Source: Isoetes taiwanensis
Taxonomy: Eukaryota; Streptophyta; Lycopodiopsida; Isoetales; Isoetaceae
Direction of reading: 5' to 3'
NCBI GenBank assembly: GCA_021234155.1
Contig: JAJEKV010000072.1
Coordinates: 6,759,335 to 6,823,334 of the forward strand
Length of the DNA stretch: 64,000 nucleotides
Numbering within the stretch: the first letter of the stretch is position 1; the number at the start of each line of letters is the position of its first letter. Below are positions 34,307 through 46,559 of the stretch, piece by piece. The notes below the pieces were generated by a model. It did no database searches and had not been told where the DNA came from. It saw nothing but the letters and a program-made list of their open reading frames with translations. Position numbers and translations under genes: made by a program.

Positions 34307-36410
34307 CTGGACCCGGATATGAACTCTAATATGGGATATGTTGAATCTCCTATAGCTTGACGATCTACATATCCACCAGATTTACACTACCAGTCTCTCT
34401 GATTATAAAACGCCTAGTACCTGCCAGTCTCTTTTATTATAAAGTGTTGTCCTCTATATACAATATCCCAGTTAAAGATATTCCTTCTATTATAAGCTAC
34501 AAAAGTCTATCACCGTTCTACGCTCATTCAAACTCATTTTCTAGATCAGAATTAACGCTTAGAGACTGACTAATGCCATCCCACAAACTAGGATAATCTT
34601 GGATTCCCACTTCTGTTGCCTTTAAAAATAGGAACCACATGAGTAATTTAGTGTCCATTTAGTGTCACTTATTTTGAGCTGAATGTGCAAGGAATAGCTT
34701 GGATGATTCTCTTTGCCCCATTATTTTATGGGTGTTAAAAATGACAGTCACATGGGTCATGCCTGCGATCAATGCCAATATTAGAAAAAATAAGAAAATA
34801 TGTAAATTCATGCATGGGGTAACGACACCGAGATAATGATAATTCATTGAACATTAGTGGCATGGACTTTAAGATCACCTTTGTCACTTACCTAAATGTA
34901 TCTTCTATTTAAGCGGATCTTCCAAAAGGTAAATTTATTCATGCCAACATTGTCTTGTATCAGATTGCAACTGATGTTGTTGTAGGAATTGCACTTGTCA
35001 TTATGTATAGGAAGGTTTGATATTCTATAAGATTCATAGGAATCCTCAATAAGATAATTATTTGAAGCGTAGTTGCTTGGACTGTTGTAGTTGCAGCATT
35101 TCTTCAGTCTTCGTGTCAAACATTTATGCTAGGGCACATATGTAACCTAGGCAGAAAATGATAATACAATTGAAAGATTGAAGATTAAAAGTAACTCAGG
35201 TTCTGTAGGGTTATCCCTTCTTCTCGACTCTGTGATTGGCGGTTTAAACCTGGAGCTAGGCATGGCGGATTGTCCAGTGCAAGCAGTACATGACTGGTAT
35301 GAGAAATAGTCTTTGGATGAAAAGCTATATCCCCTTCTTTAGTTGTTGGCAAGATATCTGGAATCCGTGTTCTTTTCAAATGCCTATCTTGCATCAAAGC
35401 TCTTTAACCTCTCCATAGACCTTTCCACCTAGCTTTTGTTTTTTCTATCTGCAGGTTCATTGCATTCAAGCATCTATCTTTTGTTAATTGTAGTATTTTT
35501 CTAATTGTCCTCCAATCCACTGGCTTCATACCCCTGTGGACCATTGCTTTCCTTACTTTGATGACCTCGTTCCACATGTCAGCTGATGGAAACATATTTT
35601 AGAGGATCAAGTATCCTGTAGAGGAGTCTACATCCACTGTAAATAAGTCTTCAACATCATGAATTCCATGCTTGATATCTTCACGAGCTTTCATGCTCCA
35701 AGAAAGTCATCCATGCAACATCATCTGGTTCAAATGGCATCATTTGCATTACATCTATTTCTTGAAATCCTGCATTATGCATTTATAGTGTTCTAATAGT
35801 ATAATAGTGTCATAATGCTGCATCATTGATGCAAAATAGTAATAACCCGTATCTACCAACCCTTTTTTACTGCAAGGAAGAAAAAATGCCGACAAGAGTA
35901 TGCAAACTGTACATTTTTTTACGCATTTATGATGGGTTATTTTGGTCCATGCTTGTAGTTCGAGCAAAGATGTTTGATGTTAAGGTTGATTTGAGTTACA
36001 AGTATAATATTATGATTACAATTGCTAAGGGACATTACTTGCAAGTTTGATCGTGGTATGCTGAGACTCAGAAGTAAAAGTTGTGTTGTTAATTGACAGT
36101 ATCAGAATGATATTTTTTGTCTTATAAATTTTGCAGGGATAAATGGTAGCTTCGATCTTCTAGGTGAAAGACCAGGCCATAGTTGTAGAAGCCATGCGGA
36201 AATGGAAGTTAATAACATGAAATCAAATGCCAAGGCTCTTCATTCAACTACTTGATGGTTCTCTTTATGGAATAGTAGCGCGTTATAACCTTAACATCAG
36301 AATTTAAAATTCTGGATTCACTGATTGAAATGCAGCGAAACCAACATTGGCTCCAGCTCCAGCTTTAAAAAAAAATCTATAATTTACTATTGGTCAGGTT
36401 CAAATAATGC
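34307..36410. other. Interior of the Harbinger-like element, nothing recognised
   Basis: The open minus-strand frame 35595-35404 reads MWNEVIKVRKAMVHRGMKP, which recalls a worn PPR repeat but is too short to assign. Confidence 0.35.
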
Positions 36411-36722
36411 GAGAAGCTACAAAGAACATTAAACTTAACTAGATTGGTGTGAACATGTTTCAGTCAAATTAACATTGTAACTTAACTAAAGCTTGTCTGA
36501 AGACATTTTGGTTAACCACTAACTTAACAAGACCATGTCTAAACGACTAGTAGTTAGGTTAAATTTTCTGACTTAAGTGTGTTTGGTGTGAAAGTATTTA
36601 ACTTATCTTGGTTAAGTTATTTAACCGAGACTTAACTATTTTTAGTGCGAATGCAGTTGTTATAGTTAAGTTTCATCAGGTAGTTAATTTTTTTTAACTT
36701 AACGGTAAATGCGAATGGACCC

Positions 36723-37420
36723 TTAATGCTCTACAGCAATTTGTATGTGTGATTGTGCATTGTTTCTTGGAGAAAAAACTTAGATTTCATAAGCATGTTT
36801 CATGGTATGCTTTCAGGTTATGTCTAATTGCAATAAGCAAGGGCAGCGATGGAAATGGTGGAGGAGGAACTTGGATGCGGAAAAACATTCCAAACATGTA
36901 CATACCAGCTACGTATACAACAACCTTTTGTTTATAGCTGATTGGGACTTCTACACATGCAGTATAAAAGAATTGCACAAAATAATGAAAAAGTTCTTGA
37001 AGGAAGAGGTGTGGACTTTGTGGAATCTATTTTCTTAAAGTCTTTCCTTGGGTGAAAGTAGGCAATGACATCCTGTGTGCATAACATTTTTCCAGACACA
37101 AGGAGCAGTCACAATCAGAGGCAGAGATGCTTAGAACACAGCTGGTTGATTTAGAGGTTCAACTCTATGAGAAAGAGAAATTGGCATAAAGTAGCATAAA
37201 GGAAAAGATAAGGCAATTAGCAATGCATTGAAAGAAATATCTCTTCTAAAGGACAAGGAAATGGACTCTATGTGATTACAACTTGTGGATTGCAGCTTTG
37301 TATTGTTGATCATATATGAACCAGGTTCTGTAAAAAATTGCAACTCTTGACGCATTCAAAAATCCTTTACTCTCTTGTATTTGCAAGTGTTGGAAAAGAT
37401 CTAGATGGCTCTGTTTAGAA
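36723..37420 (+). other. Gene-like fragments of an unrecognised gene
   Basis: 36725-36800 repeats, in diverged form, the exon-like stretch of 32490-32576. 36802-37038 is open for 78 codons. 37095-37187 encodes a short charged helix (SEAEMLRTQLVDLEVQLYEKEK) ending at a stop, likely coiled coil. These may be remnants of one gene broken by the Harbinger-like insertion. Confidence 0.35.
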
Positions 37421-37784
37421 TTAGACAAGCCTTGTTTGCTGGACACCTTGATGCCACAACAAAGGCCGATTACCTGGTTTCAAAGGTTGAACTTTTTAAC
37501 TATTACTTTTATATGTTCTTTTGGTTTTCTAAACAATGTTCTTATGTTGCTAGGGCATACCATTTCGCACATCTCACGAGATTGTAGGCAAAGCTATGGC
37601 ATTAGCTATTAGTAAACAAACAGAGCTGCAAAACCTTACATTACATGAGCTAAGAACTATCCATCCAATATTTGAAGATGATGTCTATGGTTTTCTTGGG
37701 GTTGAAAATGCAATTAGGAAATTTCAGTCCTTTGGATCGACCGGTGCAACTGTTGTAAAAGATCAAATGGACTATTGGTGCTAG
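37421..37784 (+). pseudogene. Argininosuccinate lyase, 3'-terminal exons only
   Basis: Two pieces joined by a GT-AG intron (about 37485-37554) read IRQALFAGHLDATTKADYLVSK then GIPFRTSHEIVGKAMALAIS, LTLHELRTIHPIFEDDVYGFLGVENA and FQSFGSTGA to a stop at 37784. This matches the C-terminal end of plant argininosuccinate lyase (last step of arginine synthesis, plastid), including AGHLDATTLADYLV and PFRTSHxIVGKAV. The catalytic upstream part is absent from the window, so this is a captured or leftover fragment unless distant exons exist upstream of the mobile elements. Confidence 0.75.
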
Positions 37785-38087
37785 AAGCTGGAGATTTTAA
37801 GCAATACTTAGTTGTAAAACATGATGGAGAAACAACTTTAAGTTTTAGTCTAAATAAGAAACCTTGTGCAAGTTTTAGTCTAAATAAGAAACCTTGTGCA
37901 AGTTGAAGTGAAAAATGCATGTTCATTTCTCTGGTTTCTCTGGACATGAAACCTTGTGCCCTCTACTGGTCTCTCCCCACACTCCCCAGGATTGCCCACG
38001 GGCAACCCAAAAACAATATTAGTAAGTTTCTAGTCTGGGAATAATTGCTCAAATAAAACTGAGTTCCTAGACGTATTTTTTAAAGCT
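37785..38087. repeat. Spacer with 30-bp duplication and hairpin
   Basis: A 30-base unit (AGTTTTAGTCTAAATAAG start) occurs twice at 37841-37900. A TTGCCCACGGGCAA palindrome lies near 37994-38007 and, read on the minus strand, gives GGGTTGCCCGTGGGCAA as at 42441. The promoter of the following glycosyltransferase gene must lie here. Confidence 0.55.
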
Positions 38088-41000
38088 ATGGCGAGGGAAG
38101 AAAGGCGCGTTGTCGTCGCTGTTATGGCCTTTGGCACCATTGGAGATGTCTTACCCGTCGCGGTAACCTATCAAAATTTTGGAGATTTGCATTGCTAGTT
38201 TGTCATATGATACATAATTCACTAAATATCGCCATGTTCGATTTAAGAATCGAATTTTCTTGTATGCACTTTGTTAGCTAATTCATTGCCAGTGCAGGTA
38301 ATAGCAGCTGCTCTTGCCAAGGCGCGGTCACATTATTCTGTCACGTTTATTACTCATTCTGCCCATAAGGTGTGAATAATTGAAAAGCCATTTCTTTAAG
38401 TGGTGATGGTTACATCTGTATATCTTAGATGCCTTTCACCACATTGATCTTGAATTTCTCAAAACTTTTGTAGTTTCTAGAAGTTCCACTTGCATCTGAT
38501 GGCGTATCATTCTATTCCATATCAACTCCTCCTGCCGTGCCTTTATCAAGCACCATAGGTGTGTATTGTACTAACATTCTTTGCTGTACACTCTAGGCTC
38601 TAAATACTTTCTAGATCTTGGTTTCAGACTTAAACTACTGTGACCAGCGGCACAGGGATGAGTGTTTCAAAGCAATGGATCAGGTGATGGCAGAGGACGG
38701 ATTGGATGGTGTCATTGCTATCAACTTCTTTGCACTGGTTAGAATACACTTCTATAGGAATGGTGGCTCCATTAGTTTTGCGAGTGGGATATAATTTACA
38801 TTCTATTCTGTTCACTGTCAGAAACTAATCATGTTCCTTGTAGTGTCAGAATGCTGGAAAATCATCACACTTTTGTAATCCTTTCCTTTGATGCAGGAAG
38901 GCTGGCACCTTTCTGAGCTTTTCAGGACAAGGATTGTAGTCATTGCTCCATATGTTGTACCTTACAGGCACATCTTCTAGCTCCCTGCACTGTTTCAATG
39001 AGTTAATAGCAATGTAGTTATGCATATGTATCTACATGGTGTCATGCTGGTCATGTTGAAATATGCAGTGCTCCAACCTCCTTTGAACGTTGTTTTCAAG
39101 CTAATCACCCTTTGTTGTACAAAAGGCTTCAACACGCTTTGCCTGGTGAGGTACTTTCTGCACTGCACCTATTTGTATGTATAAATCATGTGTGCAATGC
39201 GCTCTTATAAGCCGTATTACATGTTTTCGACTGGAGCAAGTTAGGTAGAAAGCAAATTTTGATATGTCGAAGGGCCTCAAAAAAGGACAGGGTGTTTGAT
39301 TTTCCTGATAGAACTGCCTTGAAGATAGCACTAGAAGCCAAGGCCGTTCGGATTTAGTACAGTGGTAGTTCTATGACAAGAAATGTTGCTGATAAAACTT
39401 GAATCTTGAAGGCGCCTTTATCATACAAATTGTATTCCTTTCTGGCAGTATTCATGAGACTATGGAGGGCATTTTAAGCCCTGGACTGCTTATGCTATGT
39501 ACTTATTTTTCCAATGATAATTGGGCAATCTAATGCATTTTATAAATACTTGATATGGTATTTACTAGTTTTGATTTTGTTGTCTTCCTTTTGGAGAAAG
39601 TGAGCTAGTTTTGATGCATTTTCATGGTAAACTGCTGCTTATGATAAGTTGCTGCTTATGGATTGGTAGGTTCATTGGAATGATGTAGAGCATTGGATGT
39701 GGCCCCTTTTTATGGACCGCTGGCAATCATGGCGGTTGGAGCTTGGTCTTTCTGCTTGCCCATTAACGGTAAAAAAAAGCTGTTTATTTATACTCATTCA
39801 TTACGAACTGATTGCAGTTTGCATGACCTTGGCAGGATCCTGTAACAGGGCTACCCCTTCATAATTGGCCAGAAGCAGTACCACTTTTGTAGGGATCCAA
39901 ACGTCGTTCCTCTTCTCTTCTTTAGCATATTGCTATGGTGATGGTACTGGGGTGGCTTGTAGCCAATAAAACTGCCACATGTATCCCCAATCTGGCCAAA
40001 CAACTAGAAGAGACATGGTCTGAACGATTCATATGTGTTTGCAGAACTTTGAGATAAAGCGCATCATAGAGCCGAAAAGAACAAGTGTCATAAATTTTTT
40101 TTTAAAATACTGACTCAGAAAAAACTAAAGCCCACAAATATGGACGAATTTCAATCATTTCTCTAAATGGACGTCCTTAGCCAGGGATCCAGCTAGGTCT
40201 TCATCCTAATCATGTAGATCTGCCCTGCAACGAATTAAGTGATATCTTCTTGAAACTAAATATATTCTTTATAAGATAATCAATGTAACATGTTAGTGTT
40301 TGATAACTTTGTGTCATTTTGCTCACCCATTAATTTGGTGCAGATATGGTTTCAGCCGTCAGATTGTCGAATGCCCAGGTAGATTTTATTCTATCAACTG
40401 GGCTGTTTAAAATATTTGGCATGACATTGATTTGTATATGAAGCAAGGTTATTGGCCACCAAGTATCCACGTATGTGGTTTTTGGTTACAACCAGCTGAA
40501 TGGAGCTATAGGCAAGTACATAATTTACCTCAGCCGGGGCTTGAGAATGAAGGCCCTGTTCTTCGCCAAATCCTTCCTAATATGCTTGCTGAGTTCATGA
40601 TAAAAGCTAGGAGTACAGGAAGTGAGATTCTTTTTATTAGTTTGGGCTCCATTGGCAGGTGAAAATCTCGTTTAGCAAGTAATAATTATGGTCAATTCAT
40701 TCTCTCACTGGGAGGGTTATTTTATTGGTCAGCATGGGGCTTCTTCACAATCCTAGACAGATGTTGGAAGTGCTGAAAGCTGCACTTGTGTTGGCAAACA
40801 TCCATGCAGTCCTGTTTACTGCGGACCATCCACCCCTTAATGCTGCAGTAAGAGAAGCATTGGGGTCAGAAGCTAATCTGAAGGACATAGGAGAGAAGTC
40901 TTTGCATGAAGGAAGTGTGTTGTATAATGGACATTTGTTTTGTTATTCTGGGTAATGTCTAGGATCTTGTGAAAATATATGGAAGTGGATGGTTAGGTTA

Positions 41001-42127
41001 ACAGGAAAACTTTCACAGATATGTTCCATATACTTTGCTCTTCCCAATGTGTTCAATGGTTCTACATCATGGAGGAAGGTAAATAACTCGTCTTGAAAGT
41101 GCATTTTCTTTTGTCTAATAAAATGGTGCGTATTTGTAGTGGAACGACAGCTGCTTGTTTGTATGCAGGGATCCCACAGGTATTGTTGATGGTATATTGC
41201 CTTCTCTAAAGTTTCATTATATTTAGTGTTTTCTATATCTTGCTTTTTGTGGAGCCATAACTTTATAAACAACATAAAATGAGAGAGTAGAAACTAATCT
41301 TAGTTCTATCCATTAGCATCAAGGAAAAGAACCTTCATGGTTTTTAAGCTGGTGTTTGTGCTAGCATGGTGACCTACTATTAGGATTGGCATCCTTGCAT
41401 GTTGGAAGGTGTAGTCTTGTTAGTCTAGTTTACAGGTAACCTGGCATAAGGTAACTGCAGGATGGACGGCTCTCATTATGTTATGCAGAATAATTGCCTT
41501 GAAGCATAGTCAAAACAGGCTTATCTTTTTGGAATGTTGGATGACATATTCTCTTATATGAGGTGGAGTCCCACATGGGACAGTTTAGTGCATGTTAAAG
41601 CCTCATGCAATGAGAGCCAAGTCAAGTCAAGTTCACAGGATGAGAGAGAGACCGTCAATGAAAGGAATCACTTTGGCAGATCCAAATTATTTTGTTAGCT
41701 TTAGGGTAAAACCTAGATGCAGACTTGCAATGACAGAGAGTAGATATATATTCCATCTGTTTATAACTTTCCATTGTGCTGCAGATTGTTTGTCCATTCT
41801 TGCATGACCAGTTTTACTGGGCTGAACGTTTGGCATGGATTGGAGTTGCTCCTCAACCATTGAAGCCTCAGAAGTTGATGCCTGATGATACTGATCACCA
41901 GTTTTCAGAGTCAGTGAACACTATTGTGAGTGCAATTTCAGAAGCTTCAAGCAAGGAGTTAAGAGCACGTGCAGTATCCTTTGCGAATGTAATTCGTAGT
42001 GAGGTAAAAGTTCTAAAGTGGTTTCTTGGATGTGTCACGGTAGCTATAGTCCTGACATAAAATATTTATATTTTTGCAGGATGGTACTTCTGTGGCAGTA
42101 AAGACAATTTTGAGTTTGTTGTCCTAG
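38088..42127 (+). CDS. UGT80/MGT-type glycosyltransferase (sterol 3-beta-glucosyltransferase-like), 15 exons
   Basis: Exons: 38088-38162, 38298-38369, 38474-38558, 38628-38737, 38897-38967, 39069-39150, 39670-39768, 39836-39888, 40344-40378, 40448-40658, 40733-40951, 41019-41078, 41140-41179, 41785-42003, 42080-42127. They total 1479 bases (492 residues and a stop), and every phase matches. All introns are GT-AG except the one after 38967, which has a GC donor. The N-terminal GT-B half begins VVVAVMAFGTIGDVLPV, the usual acceptor-side loop. The C-terminal half has PMCSMVLHHGGSGTTAA and VCPFLHDQFYWAERL, the UDP-sugar binding region of the UGT80 and bacterial MGT families. Family role: transfer of glucose from UDP-glucose to sterols or other lipids on membranes; the true acceptor is unknown. 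No signal peptide is evident. The closest recalled type is the Arabidopsis At5g24750-like branch. Confidence 0.88.
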
Positions 42128-42440
42128 AGACGTAGGAATACATATTCACTAGAGTAAATTTTAATTAAATCAATATCCATTGAGATTCATGAGAGAATAC
42201 ATTTGTACCAGCAATTTGTCCTAAATTAAACCTCAGTTAGAGTTAGGGCCATGGCTGAGTTATTCCATTTTTTATCTAATTGGCCGCTTTAGTGGCAAAA
42301 AGGGATGTATAAAACAAGGTATTGTCCCAGGATGGGTTGCCCTCGATTGAGCATGCGACAAATAGAAATCGCTAAAAATTAGCCCAAAGCAAAAACTACA
42401 AATTTGATTATTTTGTATAGGAATCATAAATTCTTTGTTG
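42128..42440. other. 3' flank of the glycosyltransferase gene
   Basis: Contains a GGATGGGTTGCCCTC stretch near 42330 related to the hairpin family. No further gene. Confidence 0.5.
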
Positions 42441-42464
42441 GGTTGCCCGAAGGGCATACCCTAG
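42441..42464 (+). other. Helitron-like 3' terminus (hairpin TGCCC-GAA-GGGCA plus CTAG)
   Basis: A five-pair stem with a GAA loop ends eight bases... before/at CTAG (42461-42464), followed by TT. This matches Helitron 3' ends. The matching TC start was not found, so how much of the upstream DNA it carried is unknown. Confidence 0.5.
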
Positions 42465-44374
42465 TTGACTTTGTGTAGTTCAAAGAATATTCTATGCATA
42501 TATAGAATTAATGGCTCAGATAGAATAGTAGAAAGAAATGCGAGGAGCATATGCCAAATTGAAGGCGACGATAGTAGAGAAAACAAGATGCTAACGCATC
42601 AATGGGTTGTCCTTTGGAGGAGCCATTGGTGCATGCGCAATTACTCTGGACGTTTTTGTGCCGGATAATGCTTTGGAATTAGCAACAACTTTCTTGTACT
42701 TATTAGCCTAGGTTCAAAACTTCTTTTAGTCTAACATCTTCATTCACGTATCGTACAGTACGAAAGTGTTTATGTAATCAATGTTGAGGGGTGATTTGTT
42801 GTTAGCAATGGGGTTTTTGAAACTGAGAGGGATGATTTGTTCAAAGGACACATTTCTATAGATTGTGGAGGTTTCATTTATTTAGTATTTATTTTCTTTT
42901 AGTGAAGAAGAAAGCAGATTGTAGTTCTATTGATAATATGGTTACAAAGCTTCTGGAAGCATATGGAATTTAAATCAGGGATATACTTAGTAAGTGATGT
43001 TGTTATGGCCTTTGAACCATGTAGAAGAGTCCATTTAACCATGGCAGCTGCACTTTTTTGTGTAGAAATATTCATGGCCATGATGTCGTTCAACAGTTTC
43101 ATAAACTTGAGGGAAAACATATTTCCAAATGTTAAACATCATATCAGGCTCCAATCAAGCTTTATCACCCTTCAATGGCCATTGCATCTTTAATCTTAGC
43201 ATTTCCTAGCTCCACGAGGTAGTTATATCCACATGATTTGTAGAAAACCCGAATTGCCTTCCATAGGCCAGGAATCCACGTGTTGAAAGTGTCTAGGACA
43301 TGAGCTATTTCTCTTAAAAAGAATTTCTTGATAATTGGCTTTTATACGACTGAGGCGCTGAAAGGTATGGCAAGGATCTGGAGTTGCTATAGATTGGATA
43401 ATGTAGCTGTCACTGGTGTCTTTATGAGTATGCATGTTAATAGAAAAAACTAAGATGATTTTCTCATCTTTTGTGATTGGTCATTGAGAATATGTGCTTT
43501 TTGATATAAGGATACGTCTATGAAATATTGATTGGCATAATATGCAGAGGTAATGTGGATTTGTGCTGAAGCTTGCTTTCATTAAGTATGCCTTTAAACA
43601 TCGTTGTCAATAGCTTTTTGTCATGAATTTTCTAGTGTTGCAAGATCTTAATATTTTGTCATGAATTTTCGAGGGTTGCAAGACTTCTCTGATACGCTAA
43701 TTTTTTGTCATGAATTTTCGATGGTTGCAAGACCTCTATGACACCCTATTTTGTGCGCATGTACTGCAGTAGTGCTATTATAGATGAATGGCCTCTTAAT
43801 GGTCTGATTCACTGCGGTTTAAGTGTCTCACAAGTGCCAATAGATATTTGCCAATAAAGTGCCATGTAAGTGTCATTTCCTTATGTCATTTATGTACCAT
43901 ATATTTCTAAGAATTTTAAGTGCCATATAAATGCCAACAAAGTGCCATATGTGTCATTTTCCTGTCGGCTATATGTCACACATATTATGTGATGCCTAAT
44001 GTGTGTCGTCATTTTGCCATTGATGTGCCCCTTATTTGTGGTTCGTATGTTTTACTTATGTTGATTATATGACACTTAAGTGCCTTATTCTCAGACATGT
44101 TTTATCAATTGTTCCTTTCTATTATGTATTAATGCACAATCAATCAAAAGTTGTACTAATGTGACTACCATGTAACATATAAACATAAACTTTAAGAATG
44201 CAATATCCAAATTCACTTCATCCCTTCAGAAGAGTACAATTCTTTGTTATAAATTGAAGATATAATAAAAAATGCTCTCTTGCATGGATCAAACAAAGAA
44301 TATCTGTCTAATGCAAATAATGACCAAAATAGATTTTAATTCCTCTGAAGGTAATAATAAATCAAAAGAAAATC
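42465..44374. repeat. Intergenic with imperfect tandem repeats
   Basis: 43615-43738 has three copies of a 42-50 base unit with TTTTGTCATGAATTTTC and GTTGCAAGA. 43850-44060 is a loose AAGTGCCAT/TGTCAT repeat. Open frames near 42930-43193 are not recognised. Confidence 0.5.
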
Positions 44375-44882
44375 AAGCACTGCAAATGTGCCTATCTTAC
44401 CTTTGATTTTAGGGCTTCTGTAACAATAGCATCATGAAGTGCACCAGGAAGATTCTAAGGAAGATCCTAACTACCAAAAGGACAAAGTAACACTTAAGTC
44501 ATTCTTATTTCTTTCAGAAGTGTGTCTACATTTGCATTTTCATTTCCGTTTGCATGATCTGTTTTAAACACATAGTTTATAGAGCCGACACTGAGTTCAT
44601 AGCCAAACTTCACGAACCTATTTGTTTGCATATATAAGGGCCATTGAATCCTTCAACTTTAATCAAATGTCAACTCCAAGAAAACGTTACTTAGTTCCAA
44701 GGAATAGTTGGCAAATAAAATACACAAGAACAAATCTACCAATCCAGACTTACATGCAAACGTTAATGCTCAAATAATAACAAAAACACATTGTTATAGA
44801 AACTTAAATTATTTATCACTAACGTTACAAGAGCCTTGTTAGCAAAAAGGGCGGTGTAGTCGGCAAAATTGATCCCCACGCA

Positions 44883-45640
44883 TTACTGCATTCCAAGACG
44901 GCAGAGACAGTTTGTTTTTATAATATCCAAATCAACCTGTCCAAAAACAAAAAGAATATGATGAGTTTTGTGAAATTGAAGACAGAGAGCACATAACCGG
45001 AATGATACCTTGTGACCAAACATGTCCCAAATATTGTCTATACCATAAAGAATCATGGTCGATCTGCAAAGAAAGCAACAGATAAAATGAGTAAGTGACA
45101 TTCTGATGAAGATCACTGAAAAATTAAAAAAGGAATAAGAATGACGAGTAACCTCTCCAAAGTCAAACCCCAAGCGATCACGGAAACATCCTCTGGTAAA
45201 CCCATGGGTAAAAGCATTTCAGGCCGAAACATGCCAGAGTTTCCAACTTCCACCCACTTATTCAACTGTTCATGGAAAATGCAAGAGGCAAGATATTTCA
45301 AGATTCCCCTTACCTAAAGATCTACATGCTGGGCTCTGTGTATGGATTACAGGTTTGAATTTTATCTTTTTCATTCCTATGAGAACACCGCATTTGAAGT
45401 TGGTTAATAATCATACAAAGGAAAGTTACGAAATCAAGTTCGATGCAGCTAATATTTACTATGATCATAGATCATGTTGGATATTTTAATAATGTTTTGT
45501 CAAAACTGCCGTAAACCTTAGACATGCAATGTTGGAGAAGAATAATAAATCACATACCTAGTGAGAAAAGAACTCGTTCAATTACACCAATCAAATCCAG
45601 AGTGTAAGCCCTCTATCACAAATGAGCCACGAAATTTGAA
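44883..45640 (-). pseudogene. Phenylalanyl-tRNA synthetase alpha subunit, 3' exons, copy 1
   Basis: Terminal exons are clear: 45154-about 45280 ([20 protein letters not shown] then [14 protein letters not shown]), 45009-45063 (TMILYGIDNIWDMFGHK) and 44883-44936 (VDLDIIKTNCLCRLGMQ, stop), joined by good splice sites. They match the cytosolic PheRS alpha C-terminus (class II motif 3 region). Upstream, an exon with NPYTEPSM has a TAG stop (45324-45322) where Glu is expected, and the GLICDRGLTLGDLIGVL exon at 45560-45640 has frameshifting indels and a lost acceptor. The N-terminal two-thirds are missing. This is a dead fragment. Confidence 0.8.
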
Positions 45641-46559
45641 CAAGATACCATGTTTTGGTATACAACAAATCAAACAAAGAAGATGCCATTAATAAACCTA
45701 TATAAATACATGCTACCATATAATTCTGAACCATGGCAACTTTTAAAATGATGCTCACTGTTCGACATCTTAGAACGTGACTCTTTACATGTTGATGTAA
45801 AAAATTTCAACAAAGAGGTAAACTTTCAGATCGTGCTCTCAAAGTTATTTTCATAGCATATCATAGTATGATAACATGAAGACCTGAAGGTACTATGATC
45901 CAGTTATGGTCTAGTATTTGCGTCTAGAAGTATGACTTTTGTCGAAGATGCAGTCTACTTAAACGTCAACCTTATAGACTATGACAATCTGTAAGCTTCT
46001 CAGTTATCCTTCAATCATCCAGCAAATTCCATTGTTATGCAAACTGTATCAGGACCCGCTATACCAGAATCTTTAGCTACTGTACCCACACATGTTATAT
46101 CTATTGTGCGAGATCCGCTACATTTTATTGTCTCGCTACATTTTATTGTCTTGCTTCTTTACGAACCTACTAATGAGGCCAGAACTCATATCTCTTGCAA
46201 CAACAAATTATATGGAACCTATTGCATCATTACGACTACTTCATTGCCTTCATTCTAGATTGTTCCACGCTGATAATCTAAGTTCCAGTGATTCCAAAAG
46301 CAAGGTACTTGGGAGTTCGTTTCCAAAACCTCCTATTAAGAACATCATTGGAGCACCAAAAATATCTAATATCTCAAAATAAAGAATGTCAGACCTCTGC
46401 ATTCACAAACAAGCCAAGACCTTCAAGGTCCTAAGTCCTTGTAATTCAGGAAGAGGCAAATGTAATATCTCAAAATAAAGAATGTCAGATGTCTGCATTC
46501 ACAAACAAGCCGAGATTAAGAAATTGTTTTTTCGCGACTTGCAATAGCATGAGACAATA

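Larger units (their letters stand above)
32717..36722. mobile_element. PIF/Harbinger-like transposon, 4006 bp
   Basis: Left end GGGTCTATTCAGACACACCG and right end (reverse complement) GGGTCCATTCGCATTTACCG share GGGTC-ATTC and ACCGTTAAGTTA at equal spacing and are flanked by TTA. TTA duplications and GGG...TTC ends characterise PIF/Harbinger (Tourist) elements. Subterminal GTTAAGTTA motifs are repeated many times at both ends (32740-32900 and 36420-36700), possible transposase binding sites. No DDE transposase or Myb-like protein is recognised. Small open frames at 35404-35595 and 35185-35397 (minus) are unknown. A hAT element is nested at 33132-34298. Confidence 0.7.

Noticed and set aside
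35404-35595. Harbinger transposase or PPR protein
   Set aside because: 63 codons with only a vague resemblance; no catalytic residues or repeats can be defined.
46037-46382. Plus-strand open frames conserved in both duplication copies
   Set aside because: Conservation comes from the recent duplication; they lie in noncoding sequence between PheRS and UBP fragments and match no family.
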